Notes under the pieces: model-generated | What the model was told of the DNA's origin: nothing | The model's input: only the letters and a program-made list of their open reading frames with translations | The model's database searches: none | Part shown: in pieces, positions 1 to 6,144 of the stretch | Position numbering within the stretch: the stretch's first letter is position 1 | Layout: each line of letters begins with the position of its first letter | Translations under genes and position numbers: made by a program | IMG/VR virus record: IMGVR_UViG_3300012920_005264 | Coordinates: 1 to 24,013 of that record | Reading direction: 5' to 3' (one strand) | DNA length: 24,013 nt | DNA from: a virus

Positions 1-1
1 A

Positions 2-514
2 CAAGTTGGTGCGCCAGAAGGTGTAAATACAAACTTTGTTGAGTATGACATGCTTAATAACAGAGTTGCGTTCAACAATTTTTATTCTATAACAACAGGT
101 CCAAATAGTGTTCCTTTTGGTTGTGGAGTTAATTGCACAACAGCCTCAGTAGTTATACCTTTACTCTGTGCAGCATGTACAAGCACTAAAGACTTTTTTA
201 CTGGAAATAAGTGGACTTGTATGCGTAGATGTTCCAGAGGTGCATTTCAAGCCAACTCTGGAACCACTAATGGTTGTTTTACATTTAAAGGTAGTAGCAG
301 TAGACATAATACTGGTCGGCAGTTCACAAGCAAAGCTTGTACTTGTCTATATAAATTCTGCACCTGTGGGATTGCTTTATGTCCAGGGTTTAAATGCTAT
401 CAGCCTCATAATACTTTTACAGCCCTTGGTTGCCCTAGTGTTATGCCTTTTTATGTCACAGGTGCTTTAGGCATGACTTTTAAAAATGATTGTTGTTATC
501 ACCTGTCTAAGTAA
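2..514 (+). CDS. C-terminal end of a cysteine-rich protein, possibly tail or fibre, truncated by the window edge
   Basis: This frame is open from base 2 to the TAA at 512-514, so the gene starts to the left of the window and about 170 residues are visible. I do not recognise it. The part before residue 50 reads like an ordinary phage structural protein (Asn, Thr, Val rich). The rest is striking: 16 Cys within the last 154 residues, including CGVNC, CAAC, CTC and a CC pair close to the end, together with many Phe and Tyr. Codons in this frame end mostly in T, as in the neighbouring genes, and the other two forward frames carry several stops before base 150. Its place before virion genes makes a tail or fibre protein possible, but that is inference. 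A damaged frame (an indel upstream) is an alternative explanation for the odd composition. Confidence 0.5.
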   Translation, partial: QVGAPEGVNTNFVEYDMLNNRVAFNNFYSITTGPNSVPFGCGVNCTTASVVIPLLCAACTSTKDFFTGNKWTCMRRCSRGAFQANSGTTNGCFTFKGSSSRHNTGRQFTSKACTCLYKFCTCGIALCPGFKCYQPHNTFTALGCPSVMPFYVTGALGMTFKNDCCYHLSK

Positions 515-562
515 AAGGGAGTGCTTCTTTACTTATAACAGTATTTAAAGTATACTAATCAC

Positions 563-578
563 CAGTTCTTTTGAACTG
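563..578 (+). other. Small perfect hairpin ahead of the sugar cassette
   Basis: CAGTTC-TTTT-GAACTG forms a perfect 6-bp stem with a 4-base loop, between the stop of the cysteine-rich gene (514) and the first cassette gene (607). It is followed by an A-rich stretch, not a T-run, so it is a poor intrinsic terminator. It may be a transcript end or processing structure, or chance. It also makes an upstream TTG start at 571 for the next gene unlikely, since that codon would sit inside the hairpin. I see nothing else clear in 515-606. Confidence 0.35.
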
Positions 579-606
579 TAAAGATAATAATAAAAAGAAG
601 AAGACT

Positions 607-1533
607 ATGAAAACTGTTTTTATGATTGATGGTGGTGCAGGTAGAGCAATAGCTGCTATTCCTGCTCTTATCAAACACAGCAAAAAGAATCAAAACTTTC
701 AGATTCTTGTTAATGGGTGGGACTCTATCTACTGGGGTATTCCTGAACTACACGACAAAGTATTTAATCCAGATCAAAAGGGTGCGTTTGAACAGTTTTT
801 TTTAGATGCTGACAAAGTTATAACACCAGAGCCTTATAAAGTTCCTGGTTATTACAAACAAGAAAAGTCTCTAGCTGAAGCTTTTGATTATCTGATAAAT
901 GAAACAGATGATCATTCTGATTTAGGTTTACCTATTCTTAAAACAAACAGGGATGAAGAATTACAGGCTGCTACTTTCATACAACAGACCAAACAGCAGC
1001 AACAGAAACAAAGAACTATTGTTATTCAACCCTTTGGTAGATCAATGGAAAAGCCACAGGAGAATGCTTTACTAGATCAGTCTTCTCGTTCTATTAATCC
1101 AGATACATATCTTAAACTTGTTAAAAAATTAGCTACAAAATATAATCTTATTTTGTTTGCTGAGAAAAACTTTTGGATGGAAGAAGACACATACACTGTA
1201 AAGCCAGAGGCTGACTTACGTATGTGGGCTGCTTTTATAGACGCAGCAGATTACTTTATTGGTTGTGACTCTGTAGGTCAGCACATGGCTAGAGCACTAA
1301 ATAAACCTGGCACTGTAATTATTGGATCTACGTTTGCAGTGAATACAAGTTATCCTAATTATTTTAATATTATAGAAAGGGATGTTCCAAAAAAATACTC
1401 ACCTATACGAATATCAGGTCTTGAATCTCACTTGGCAGATCGTTTAAATGAAGCCACTGTTGAATTTACAGACGAAGAAATAAATACTATGTATGCTAAT
1501 ATCGTAAAAGATATTGAAAAGAAGGTGAAGTAA
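607..1533 (+). CDS. GT9/heptosyltransferase-like GT-B glycosyltransferase
   Basis: The predicted protein has 308 residues. It resembles the ADP-heptose:LPS heptosyltransferase family (GT9, WaaC/WaaF-like), which transfers heptose from ADP-heptose to a lipid A-core acceptor at the cytoplasmic face of the inner membrane. The N-terminus (MIDGGAGRAIAAIPAL) matches the short GxGRxIAxxPAL opening of that group. The C-terminal half has IVIQPFGRS followed by a CDSVGQHMARALNKPG segment near residues 220-235, the place of the conserved D-S-x-x-x-H-x-A-A-L-x-x-P donor-site motif. I chose ATG 607, preceded by AGAAGAAG; an in-frame TTG at 571 lies in a hairpin and lacks a ribosome site. The stop directly abuts the carbamoyltransferase ATG. 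Adjacent ADP-heptose genes support the assignment, but the acceptor is unknown and similarity is read by eye. Confidence 0.65.
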   Translation: MKTVFMIDGGAGRAIAAIPALIKHSKKNQNFQILVNGWDSIYWGIPELHDKVFNPDQKGAFEQFFLDADKVITPEPYKVPGYYKQEKSLAEAFDYLINETDDHSDLGLPILKTNRDEELQAATFIQQTKQQQQKQRTIVIQPFGRSMEKPQENALLDQSSRSINPDTYLKLVKKLATKYNLILFAEKNFWMEEDTYTVKPEADLRMWAAFIDAADYFIGCDSVGQHMARALNKPGTVIIGSTFAVNTSYPNYFNIIERDVPKKYSPIRISGLESHLADRLNEATVEFTDEEINTMYANIVKDIEKKVK

Positions 1534-3246
1534 ATGAATATCCTAGCAATTAATCCAGGTCATAATGGTTCTGCTGCTTTACTTGTAAATGGTGAACTAA
1601 AATTTTATGTAGAAGAAGAACGTCTTTCTCGTAGTAAGTATGATGGCAACCCTTACATGGGTATTCTTGAAGCCTTAAAGTATGAGGTAGACATGATTGT
1701 TCTTGGAGGAACTCATCCAGAGTTTCCTCAGTTACCTTGGACAGGTGAAGATCCTTACTCTGCTTTAGTTCGTAAGCATAACCCTAACGTTAAAATTGTA
1801 AATATTGGACATGCTCATCACATAGGACATGCAGCAGGAGCTTTCTATAACTCTGGTTTTGAAGAAGCTGTGGCAGTAATTGTTGATGGATCTGGAACAA
1901 GACAGGGTCTTAAGATAAGTGAAGAGGTTACTAACTTTGGTTTTGAAACTGAGTCTGTTTTTAATTGTGACTACGAAAGTGGTATAAAAGCTATATACCA
2001 ATCTTTTGGTGGTAACGCAGATACTAAAAGAATTGTCGAAGATGATCTAGTGATGGACTCTGCAGTAACAATTGTAAAAGCATATGAGGCTGTTTCTGAA
2101 TATCTTGGTTTTGGTTATATTGAAGCAGGTAAAACTATGGGTCTTGCCCCCTATGGTAAAAAATCAGATAAGATTCCATCCTTGTTTGTAAATGGAAGAG
2201 GAAACAAAAACGTTTTACTTCCTAACTATCCTGCAGGTGCTCATATTGATCATAGTCGTTGGGAACACCTTACTCTAAAAGAAGACCCAAAGCTTTGGCA
2301 TAAAGATTCAAGTAAAGTAACAGATGCAGCAAAAGATTTAGCATGGGCTGTGCAAGAGGAAACACAGGAGCTTGTGGGGGATCTAATTGAAAAAGCAACA
2401 AACATGACAGGAAAGAAGAACGTTGTCATATCAGGTGGTTATGGTCTTAACTGTATAGCCAACTACTACTACAAAAAACGTTTCCCTGATATTAATATTT
2501 TTGTAGATCCTATTTCACATGATGGTGGTACAGCTATTGGATTAGCTTATCTCGTTCACTACACAGAAGAAAAGGACAAAACAAAACGTCCACTAAAAAA
2601 CCTGTATCTTGGCCCTGAACGAAAAGAGACATACGACTTTGAGGGTATTGTCACAACAGATGTAAAACCTGCAGACGTAGCTAAAATAATTTCTGAAAAA
2701 AATATAGTAGCTTTGTTCCAGGGACGTTCTGAGGCAGGTCCACGAGCACTAGGTAATCGTTCTATCTTGTATGATCCCACAGATCCAAAAGGTAAAGAGG
2801 TGGTCAATCAAGTTAAAGGGCGTGAGTGGTTCAGACCTTTTGCAGGTTCAATGCTGCAAGAATACTTTGAGGAGTGGTTTGATACTTATGGTATGGAAGA
2901 GTCACCATACATGATGTATGCAATGGACTTCAAACTAGAAAAGCATGGTGAAGTTCCTGCTATCACACACGTAGATGGTACTTGTCGTGTTCAGACAGTA
3001 ACTAAAAAACAGAATAAAATTTACTATAGTTTAATTGATGAGTTCCGAAAGATTACTGGTGTTCCTATTTTGTTTAACACTAGCTTCAACCTAGCAGGTG
3101 AGCCACTAGTAGAAACACTAGAAGATGCCATGAACACTATTAGAAACTCAGACATTGCTTATCTATATCTACCAGAATTAGGTAAGTTAGTGCACTATCC
3201 TTACAATGATTTAGTGGTGGAGGAGATAGAAGATAAGGCTGCTTAA
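1534..3246 (+). CDS. NodU/TobZ-family O-carbamoyltransferase
   Basis: The 570-residue length and two-domain layout fit the family that moves a carbamoyl group from carbamoyl phosphate, through carbamoyl-AMP, to a hydroxyl of a sugar or natural product (NodU, TobZ). The N-terminal Kae1/ASKHA-like domain opens with NILAINPGHNGSAALL and contains HAHHIGHAAGAF; His95, His99 and Asp118 have the spacing of the TobZ metal ligands, and Asp330 in HDGGTAIGLA fits the fourth. The C-terminal domain carries GRSEAGPRALGNRS (about 397-410), REWFRPFA and ILFNTSFNLAGEP. Nothing essential looks missing. The ATG follows the previous TAA without a gap, so the two genes are probably co-translated. The gene ends in TTAA, shared with the stop of the convergent phosphatase gene. 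Heptose is a plausible acceptor (Pseudomonas LPS has a 7-O-carbamoyl heptose), but the sequence does not prove it. Confidence 0.9.
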   Translation: MNILAINPGHNGSAALLVNGELKFYVEEERLSRSKYDGNPYMGILEALKYEVDMIVLGGTHPEFPQLPWTGEDPYSALVRKHNPNVKIVNIGHAHHIGHAAGAFYNSGFEEAVAVIVDGSGTRQGLKISEEVTNFGFETESVFNCDYESGIKAIYQSFGGNADTKRIVEDDLVMDSAVTIVKAYEAVSEYLGFGYIEAGKTMGLAPYGKKSDKIPSLFVNGRGNKNVLLPNYPAGAHIDHSRWEHLTLKEDPKLWHKDSSKVTDAAKDLAWAVQEETQELVGDLIEKATNMTGKKNVVISGGYGLNCIANYYYKKRFPDINIFVDPISHDGGTAIGLAYLVHYTEEKDKTKRPLKNLYLGPERKETYDFEGIVTTDVKPADVAKIISEKNIVALFQGRSEAGPRALGNRSILYDPTDPKGKEVVNQVKGREWFRPFAGSMLQEYFEEWFDTYGMEESPYMMYAMDFKLEKHGEVPAITHVDGTCRVQTVTKKQNKIYYSLIDEFRKITGVPILFNTSFNLAGEPLVETLEDAMNTIRNSDIAYLYLPELGKLVHYPYNDLVVEEIEDKAA

Positions 3247-3890
3247 GGTAGCCTTTCTGCAAACTGAAGGAGATTATCAAAAACTTTAGTCTTCTTTCGT
3301 AGTTTCTCTTTTGAGAACTTCTGTAACTCTCCTTCAGTTTCTAACCCATAACCAGTACGAACTAAGACTGGAGTAGCGCCAATTCTTTCTGCAGCTTTTA
3401 GGTCAGACATCTTGTCTCCTACGTAGAAACCTTTATCTTTAAATCTAGTTTTACCTTTAAACAATTCCCTCTCTGTTCTATGAAACATACCAATATTAGG
3501 TTTTGCATAGTAGTCTTCTTTTAAAGAAGTCTCAGAGTAGAACAAACCATCAATGCTGTATATACCTGCATTACCAAAAATCTCAAACATACGTTGGTGT
3601 ACTGCTTCTACTTGCTCATGTGTTTGTAATCCCTTCTTAATACCACCTTGGTTTGTAAGGACTACTACTTTGTAACCCTTTATACGAAGCTTACGAATAG
3701 CTGCTAAAGACTCAGGATACACTTCAAAATCATCAGGGTCTGTAATATAGTTCTCTCTGTTAATATTAATTACACCATCACGATCTAAGCCTACGATAGA
3801 TTTAGGAAAGACTTTAGGCCAGTCAGAGGGTAATTCTTGTTGAGGTTGTTGACTTGGTTCTTGCTCAATAATATGTTTAAATCTGGACAT
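3243..3890 (-). CDS. gmhB: HAD-family heptose-1,7-bisphosphate 7-phosphatase (GmhB/HisB-N-like)
   Basis: The protein has 215 residues. All HAD motifs are visible: LDRDGVIN (Asp36 nucleophile, Asp38 acid/base), VVVLTNQGGI (Thr79), AKPNIGMF (Lys130) and YVGDKMSDLKAA (Asp159, Asp163). The NQGG and KPxxGMF context is typical of GmhB, which removes the 7-phosphate from D-glycero-beta-D-manno-heptose 1,7-bisphosphate in the cytoplasm. The protein contains no Cys at all, so the structural zinc site of E. coli GmhB is absent. A Gln/Pro-rich N-terminal extension of about 28 residues precedes the domain. The gene is inverted relative to every other left-arm gene, shares its TTAA stop with the carbamoyltransferase, and starts 16 bases from the adenylyltransferase start. 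Histidinol-phosphatase-type activity is the main alternative, but the neighbours favour heptose. Confidence 0.78.
   Translation of the reverse strand: MSRFKHIIEQEPSQQPQQELPSDWPKVFPKSIVGLDRDGVININRENYITDPDDFEVYPESLAAIRKLRIKGYKVVVLTNQGGIKKGLQTHEQVEAVHQRMFEIFGNAGIYSIDGLFYSETSLKEDYYAKPNIGMFHRTERELFKGKTRFKDKGFYVGDKMSDLKAAERIGATPVLVRTGYGLETEGELQKFSKEKLRKKTKVFDNLLQFAERLP
3849..3877 (+). promoter_or_regulatory. Candidate sigma70-type promoter for hldC-hldA-cupin-hldD
   Basis: TTGACT at 3849-3854 (5 of 6 to TTGACA) and TATGTT at 3872-3877 (4 of 6 to TATAAT) are separated by exactly 17 bases. Transcription would begin near 3884, about 20 bases before the ATG at 3907. It lies inside the antisense 5' part of the phosphatase gene, so chance occurrence is possible. 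It would let four heptose genes be expressed by host polymerase independently of the genes to the left. Confidence 0.35.
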
Positions 3891-3906
3891 ATTGGATCAC
3901 TGCCTC

Positions 3907-4317
3907 ATGAAAAAAGTTTTTGTTAATGGTTCATTTGACGTACTGCACTCTGGACACTTAGACCTCCTTGATTTTGCTAGTTTACTAGGAGGTCGATTAC
4001 TTGTAGCTATTGACACAGATAGGCGTATTGAGTATAACAAGGGAAAAGGAAGACCCTTTAACAATTTGTCAACACGTAAATATATAATGTCTATGTTGAA
4101 GCCTGTCAACAGTGTCCAGGTCTTTGATACAGATGAAGAATTACTTAGTATAATACGACAGTATGAGCCAGATGTTATGGTAAAAGGATCAGACTGGAAG
4201 GGCAAAAAAATAATTGGGGAGGAGTACTGTAAAGAAGTAGTATTCTACGAGAGAACCAATGGGCAGTCTACAACAAAAACCATCGAAGATTTTATTGCTA
4301 GGAGACAGTTGTTATGA
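3907..4317 (+). CDS. hldC: Heptose-1-phosphate adenylyltransferase (C-terminal half of HldE as a separate protein)
   Basis: The 136-residue protein matches the cytidylyltransferase-like domain at the C-terminus of bifunctional HldE (RfaE), which joins heptose-1-phosphate and ATP to ADP-heptose plus pyrophosphate. It opens with FVNGSFDVLHSGHLDLL, containing the HxGH nucleotide motif at residues 14-17; NKGKGRPFNNLSTRKYIM, VMVKGSDW and the STTKTI end motif follow as in that family. ATG 3907 puts the fold directly at the N-terminus; an in-frame TTG at 3892 would only add five residues. The gene begins 16 bases from the divergent phosphatase. Its last 59 bases overlap the kinase gene in another frame. 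In most bacteria this domain follows the kinase in a single chain; here it is separate and comes first. Glycerol-3-phosphate cytidylyltransferase is the main alternative, made unlikely by the neighbours. Confidence 0.85.
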   Translation: MKKVFVNGSFDVLHSGHLDLLDFASLLGGRLLVAIDTDRRIEYNKGKGRPFNNLSTRKYIMSMLKPVNSVQVFDTDEELLSIIRQYEPDVMVKGSDWKGKKIIGEEYCKEVVFYERTNGQSTTKTIEDFIARRQLL

Positions 4318-5014
4318 TGAATACCATACAGGAACTGTCACACGAATAAGTCCTGAAGCTCCTGTCCCTGTCTTTGACCTTGGGTCAACTGTAATTAAAA
4401 GGGGGATGGCTTACAATGTCTACAATAATCTTGTGAATCTTGGAGCCAAGGTAGACATTATAACAGAGTTTAGAGAACGTAAGCATAGGTACATAGAGGC
4501 TAAGACTGGTCAACAATTACTTAGAATAGATGAAAAGATTAAAACTGAACACGTTGATACAGCAGATCAAAGACTAGATGGATATGACGCTATTGTTATT
4601 TCAGATTACAGTAAAGGTTTTGTTGCAGAGGACGATGTAAAAAAAATGAGGCCAAAGTTCGATGGCCCTATATTTGTAGATACAAAGAAAAAAGATTTAA
4701 CTCAGTTTGATGGCTGCTTTGTAAAAATAAATCAGTACGAATACGAACAAGCTGAAAGACTTACAAAAGAATTAATAGTAACTTATGGTTCAAAGAAAGT
4801 TGAATATAAGAATAGGACTTACCTACCTCCAAATGTAGAAACCCATGATGTGTGTGGTGCAGGGGATACTTTCCTGGCAGGTCTTGTATATAAGTATTTG
4901 GATACTTATAGTATAGATCAGGCTATAAAGTTTGCAATGCAAGCAGCAGCCATAACTGTGCAACACAGGGGCGTATATGCCCCTACAATCAAAGAGGTAG
5001 CTCATGAGACTTGA
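4259..5014 (+). CDS. hldA: Heptose-7-phosphate kinase (N-terminal half of HldE, PfkB/ribokinase family)
   Basis: The product, 251 residues, resembles the RfaE/HldE kinase domain, which phosphorylates D-glycero-beta-D-manno-heptose 7-phosphate at C1 using ATP. Its N-terminus has KILLLGDSCYDEYHTG and TRISPEAPVPVF, a near signature of this kinase; IRLD-like LLRIDEKI, VISDYSKG and the catalytic DVCGAGDTF (Asp203) follow. The substrate loop GGAANVA of HldE reads RGMAYNVYNN here. Compared with HldE (about 315 residues in this domain) roughly 30 residues between LGAKVD and the RIDEKI strand, the lid and phosphate-tail region, are missing. ATG 4259 is needed to include the first beta strand, so the gene truly overlaps the adenylyltransferase by 59 bases in a +1 frame. 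An SD-like GGAG farther on leads to ATGs in a wrong frame. Its end overlaps the cupin gene by 11 bases. Confidence 0.82.
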   Translation: MGSLQQKPSKILLLGDSCYDEYHTGTVTRISPEAPVPVFDLGSTVIKRGMAYNVYNNLVNLGAKVDIITEFRERKHRYIEAKTGQQLLRIDEKIKTEHVDTADQRLDGYDAIVISDYSKGFVAEDDVKKMRPKFDGPIFVDTKKKDLTQFDGCFVKINQYEYEQAERLTKELIVTYGSKKVEYKNRTYLPPNVETHDVCGAGDTFLAGLVYKYLDTYSIDQAIKFAMQAAAITVQHRGVYAPTIKEVAHET

Positions 5015-5360
5015 AGGTTTTGTCGCAAAAGGTTGGGGATCTGAGCTAATATGGGTAACTAATGACAAGTATTGTAGTAAGTTTTTATCTTTTAATTCTG
5101 GTTCTAAATTCTCTATGCACTTCCACAAGGATAAGGAAGAGAGTTGGTACGTTTTATCAGGCAAGTTTGAGGTTCATTGGATTGACACAGAGGACGCCAC
5201 TATTAACGTTGAGTCCCTGGGAGAGGGCGATGCCTGGACGAATCCGACTCTTGTACCTCATCAGATCATTTGCTTAGAAGAGGGTACTATCCTAGAGGTT
5301 TCTACTCCTGACTCTGTAGAAGACAACTATCGTGTTGGCAAGGGTGACAGCCAAGAATGA
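5004..5360 (+). CDS. Single-domain cupin, possible sugar-phosphate isomerase/epimerase
   Basis: The 118-residue protein has a clear cupin core. Motif 1 is HFHKDKEESWYVLSG, giving metal ligands His39, His41 and Glu46 with Gly53; a second motif has GEGDAWTNPTLVPH near residues 73-87. The opening KGWGSELIW resembles the KPWG-E-W start of type II phosphomannose isomerase-like cupins found in sugar cassettes. Such proteins often isomerise or epimerise sugar phosphates, although many are only annotated by fold. The ATG lies inside the kinase end (ATGAGACTTGA) and the stop overlaps the epimerase start by 4 bases, so it is translated with the heptose genes. It could cover the absent sedoheptulose-7-phosphate isomerase step or modify a nucleotide sugar; both are inference. 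The fold call is firm, the function is not. Confidence 0.75.
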   Translation: MRLEGFVAKGWGSELIWVTNDKYCSKFLSFNSGSKFSMHFHKDKEESWYVLSGKFEVHWIDTEDATINVESLGEGDAWTNPTLVPHQIICLEEGTILEVSTPDSVEDNYRVGKGDSQE

Positions 5361-6127
5361 AGATCCTAGTCACTGGAAGTAATGGATTCATTGGTCAGAA
5401 CATGGTCAATGCCTTAAAAGAAAAGCACGAAGTGTCTACTTACGAATGGGGTCAGCAGTACCCACTACTAGAAGGGTTAGACTGGGTAGTGCACTTAGGA
5501 GCTATAAGCTCTACAACAGAAAAAGATGTACGAACAATAGTAAGACAGAATATCGAATCTTCTATTTATTTATATGAAGACTGTATAGAAAAGGGAGTTA
5601 ACTTTCAGTTTGCTAGTAGTGCCTCAGTGTATGGTAAAGACCCCAGTAGTTTTAAAGAAGATGCTGACCTTGACCCACAGACTCACTATGCCAGAAGCAA
5701 AGCCTTATTTGAGTACTATATTAAAAATAGAAAAACTCCCATAGTAACTCAAGTATTTAGATATTTTAACGTATATGGTCCTAACGAAGACCACAAAGGA
5801 GATCAAGCAAGTCCTCACACTAAGTTTTTAACTCAAGCAAAAGAAACTGGAAAGGTCAAGCTATTCAAGAACTCAGAGTATTTCTACAGAGATTTTATTC
5901 ACGTAGACAAGATTACAGAGTATCATCAAAGATTTTTCTCTATACAAAAATCAGATGTTTGGAACATGGGAACAGGGTTTGAAAAGAGCTTTTACGAGAT
6001 TGCCTTGGAAGTGTGTAAGGAAACAGGGGCATCTATCGAATGGATAGATATGCCAGAAAAATTAAAAGAGGGTTATCAAGATTTCACTAGGGCAGATATG
6101 ACAAAGCTTTGGAGAACTTTAGAATGA
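5357..6127 (+). CDS. hldD: ADP-L-glycero-D-manno-heptose 6-epimerase
   Basis: This is an extended short-chain dehydrogenase of 256 residues, most like HldD (RfaD/WaaD), which converts ADP-D-glycero- to ADP-L-glycero-D-manno-heptose using bound NADP. The Rossmann motif TGSNGFIGQN is at residues 6-15. GAISSTTEKD (49-57) parallels the GACSSTTEWD segment that is characteristic of HldD. FASSASVYG, Tyr111 and Lys115 of YARSK form the catalytic set. FRYFNVYGPNEDHKGD includes Lys147, at the place of the second catalytic residue of HldD, and RDFIHV and PEKLKEGYQDFTRADM follow. The enzyme is about 50 residues shorter than the usual 310, with losses after the first beta strand and about 20 residues at the C-terminus. 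The start overlaps the cupin stop (ATGA). It ends the cassette; the next gene is a virion protein. Confidence 0.88.
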   Translation: MKILVTGSNGFIGQNMVNALKEKHEVSTYEWGQQYPLLEGLDWVVHLGAISSTTEKDVRTIVRQNIESSIYLYEDCIEKGVNFQFASSASVYGKDPSSFKEDADLDPQTHYARSKALFEYYIKNRKTPIVTQVFRYFNVYGPNEDHKGDQASPHTKFLTQAKETGKVKLFKNSEYFYRDFIHVDKITEYHQRFFSIQKSDVWNMGTGFEKSFYEIALEVCKETGASIEWIDMPEKLKEGYQDFTRADMTKLWRTLE

Positions 6128-6144
6128 TATTAGGGTAAAACACT

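Noticed and set aside
168-470. Forward frame with a GTG start inside the cysteine-rich gene, very hydrophobic product
   Set aside because: It lies in a shifted frame under a longer frame open to the window edge; its Leu/Val excess arises from T-rich third positions of the other frame, and no ribosome site precedes it.
571-606. Longer TTG start for the glycosyltransferase
   Set aside because: The TTG is within a hairpin, has no ribosome site, and the added residues are a Lys-rich stretch not expected in the family; ATG 607 starts at the first beta strand.
4314-4350. SD-like GGAG followed by ATGATG at the end of the adenylyltransferase as a kinase start
   Set aside because: The ATGs are in neither the kinase frame nor the adenylyltransferase frame; they open a frame of only 11 codons.
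607-6127. DNA hypermodification as the main role of the carbamoyltransferase and glycosyltransferase
   Set aside because: No hydroxymethyl-pyrimidine synthase, TET/JBP oxygenase, nucleotide hydroxymethylase or related kinase is visible; the heptose genes fit a surface or virion glycan better. It remains possible if such genes lie outside the window.
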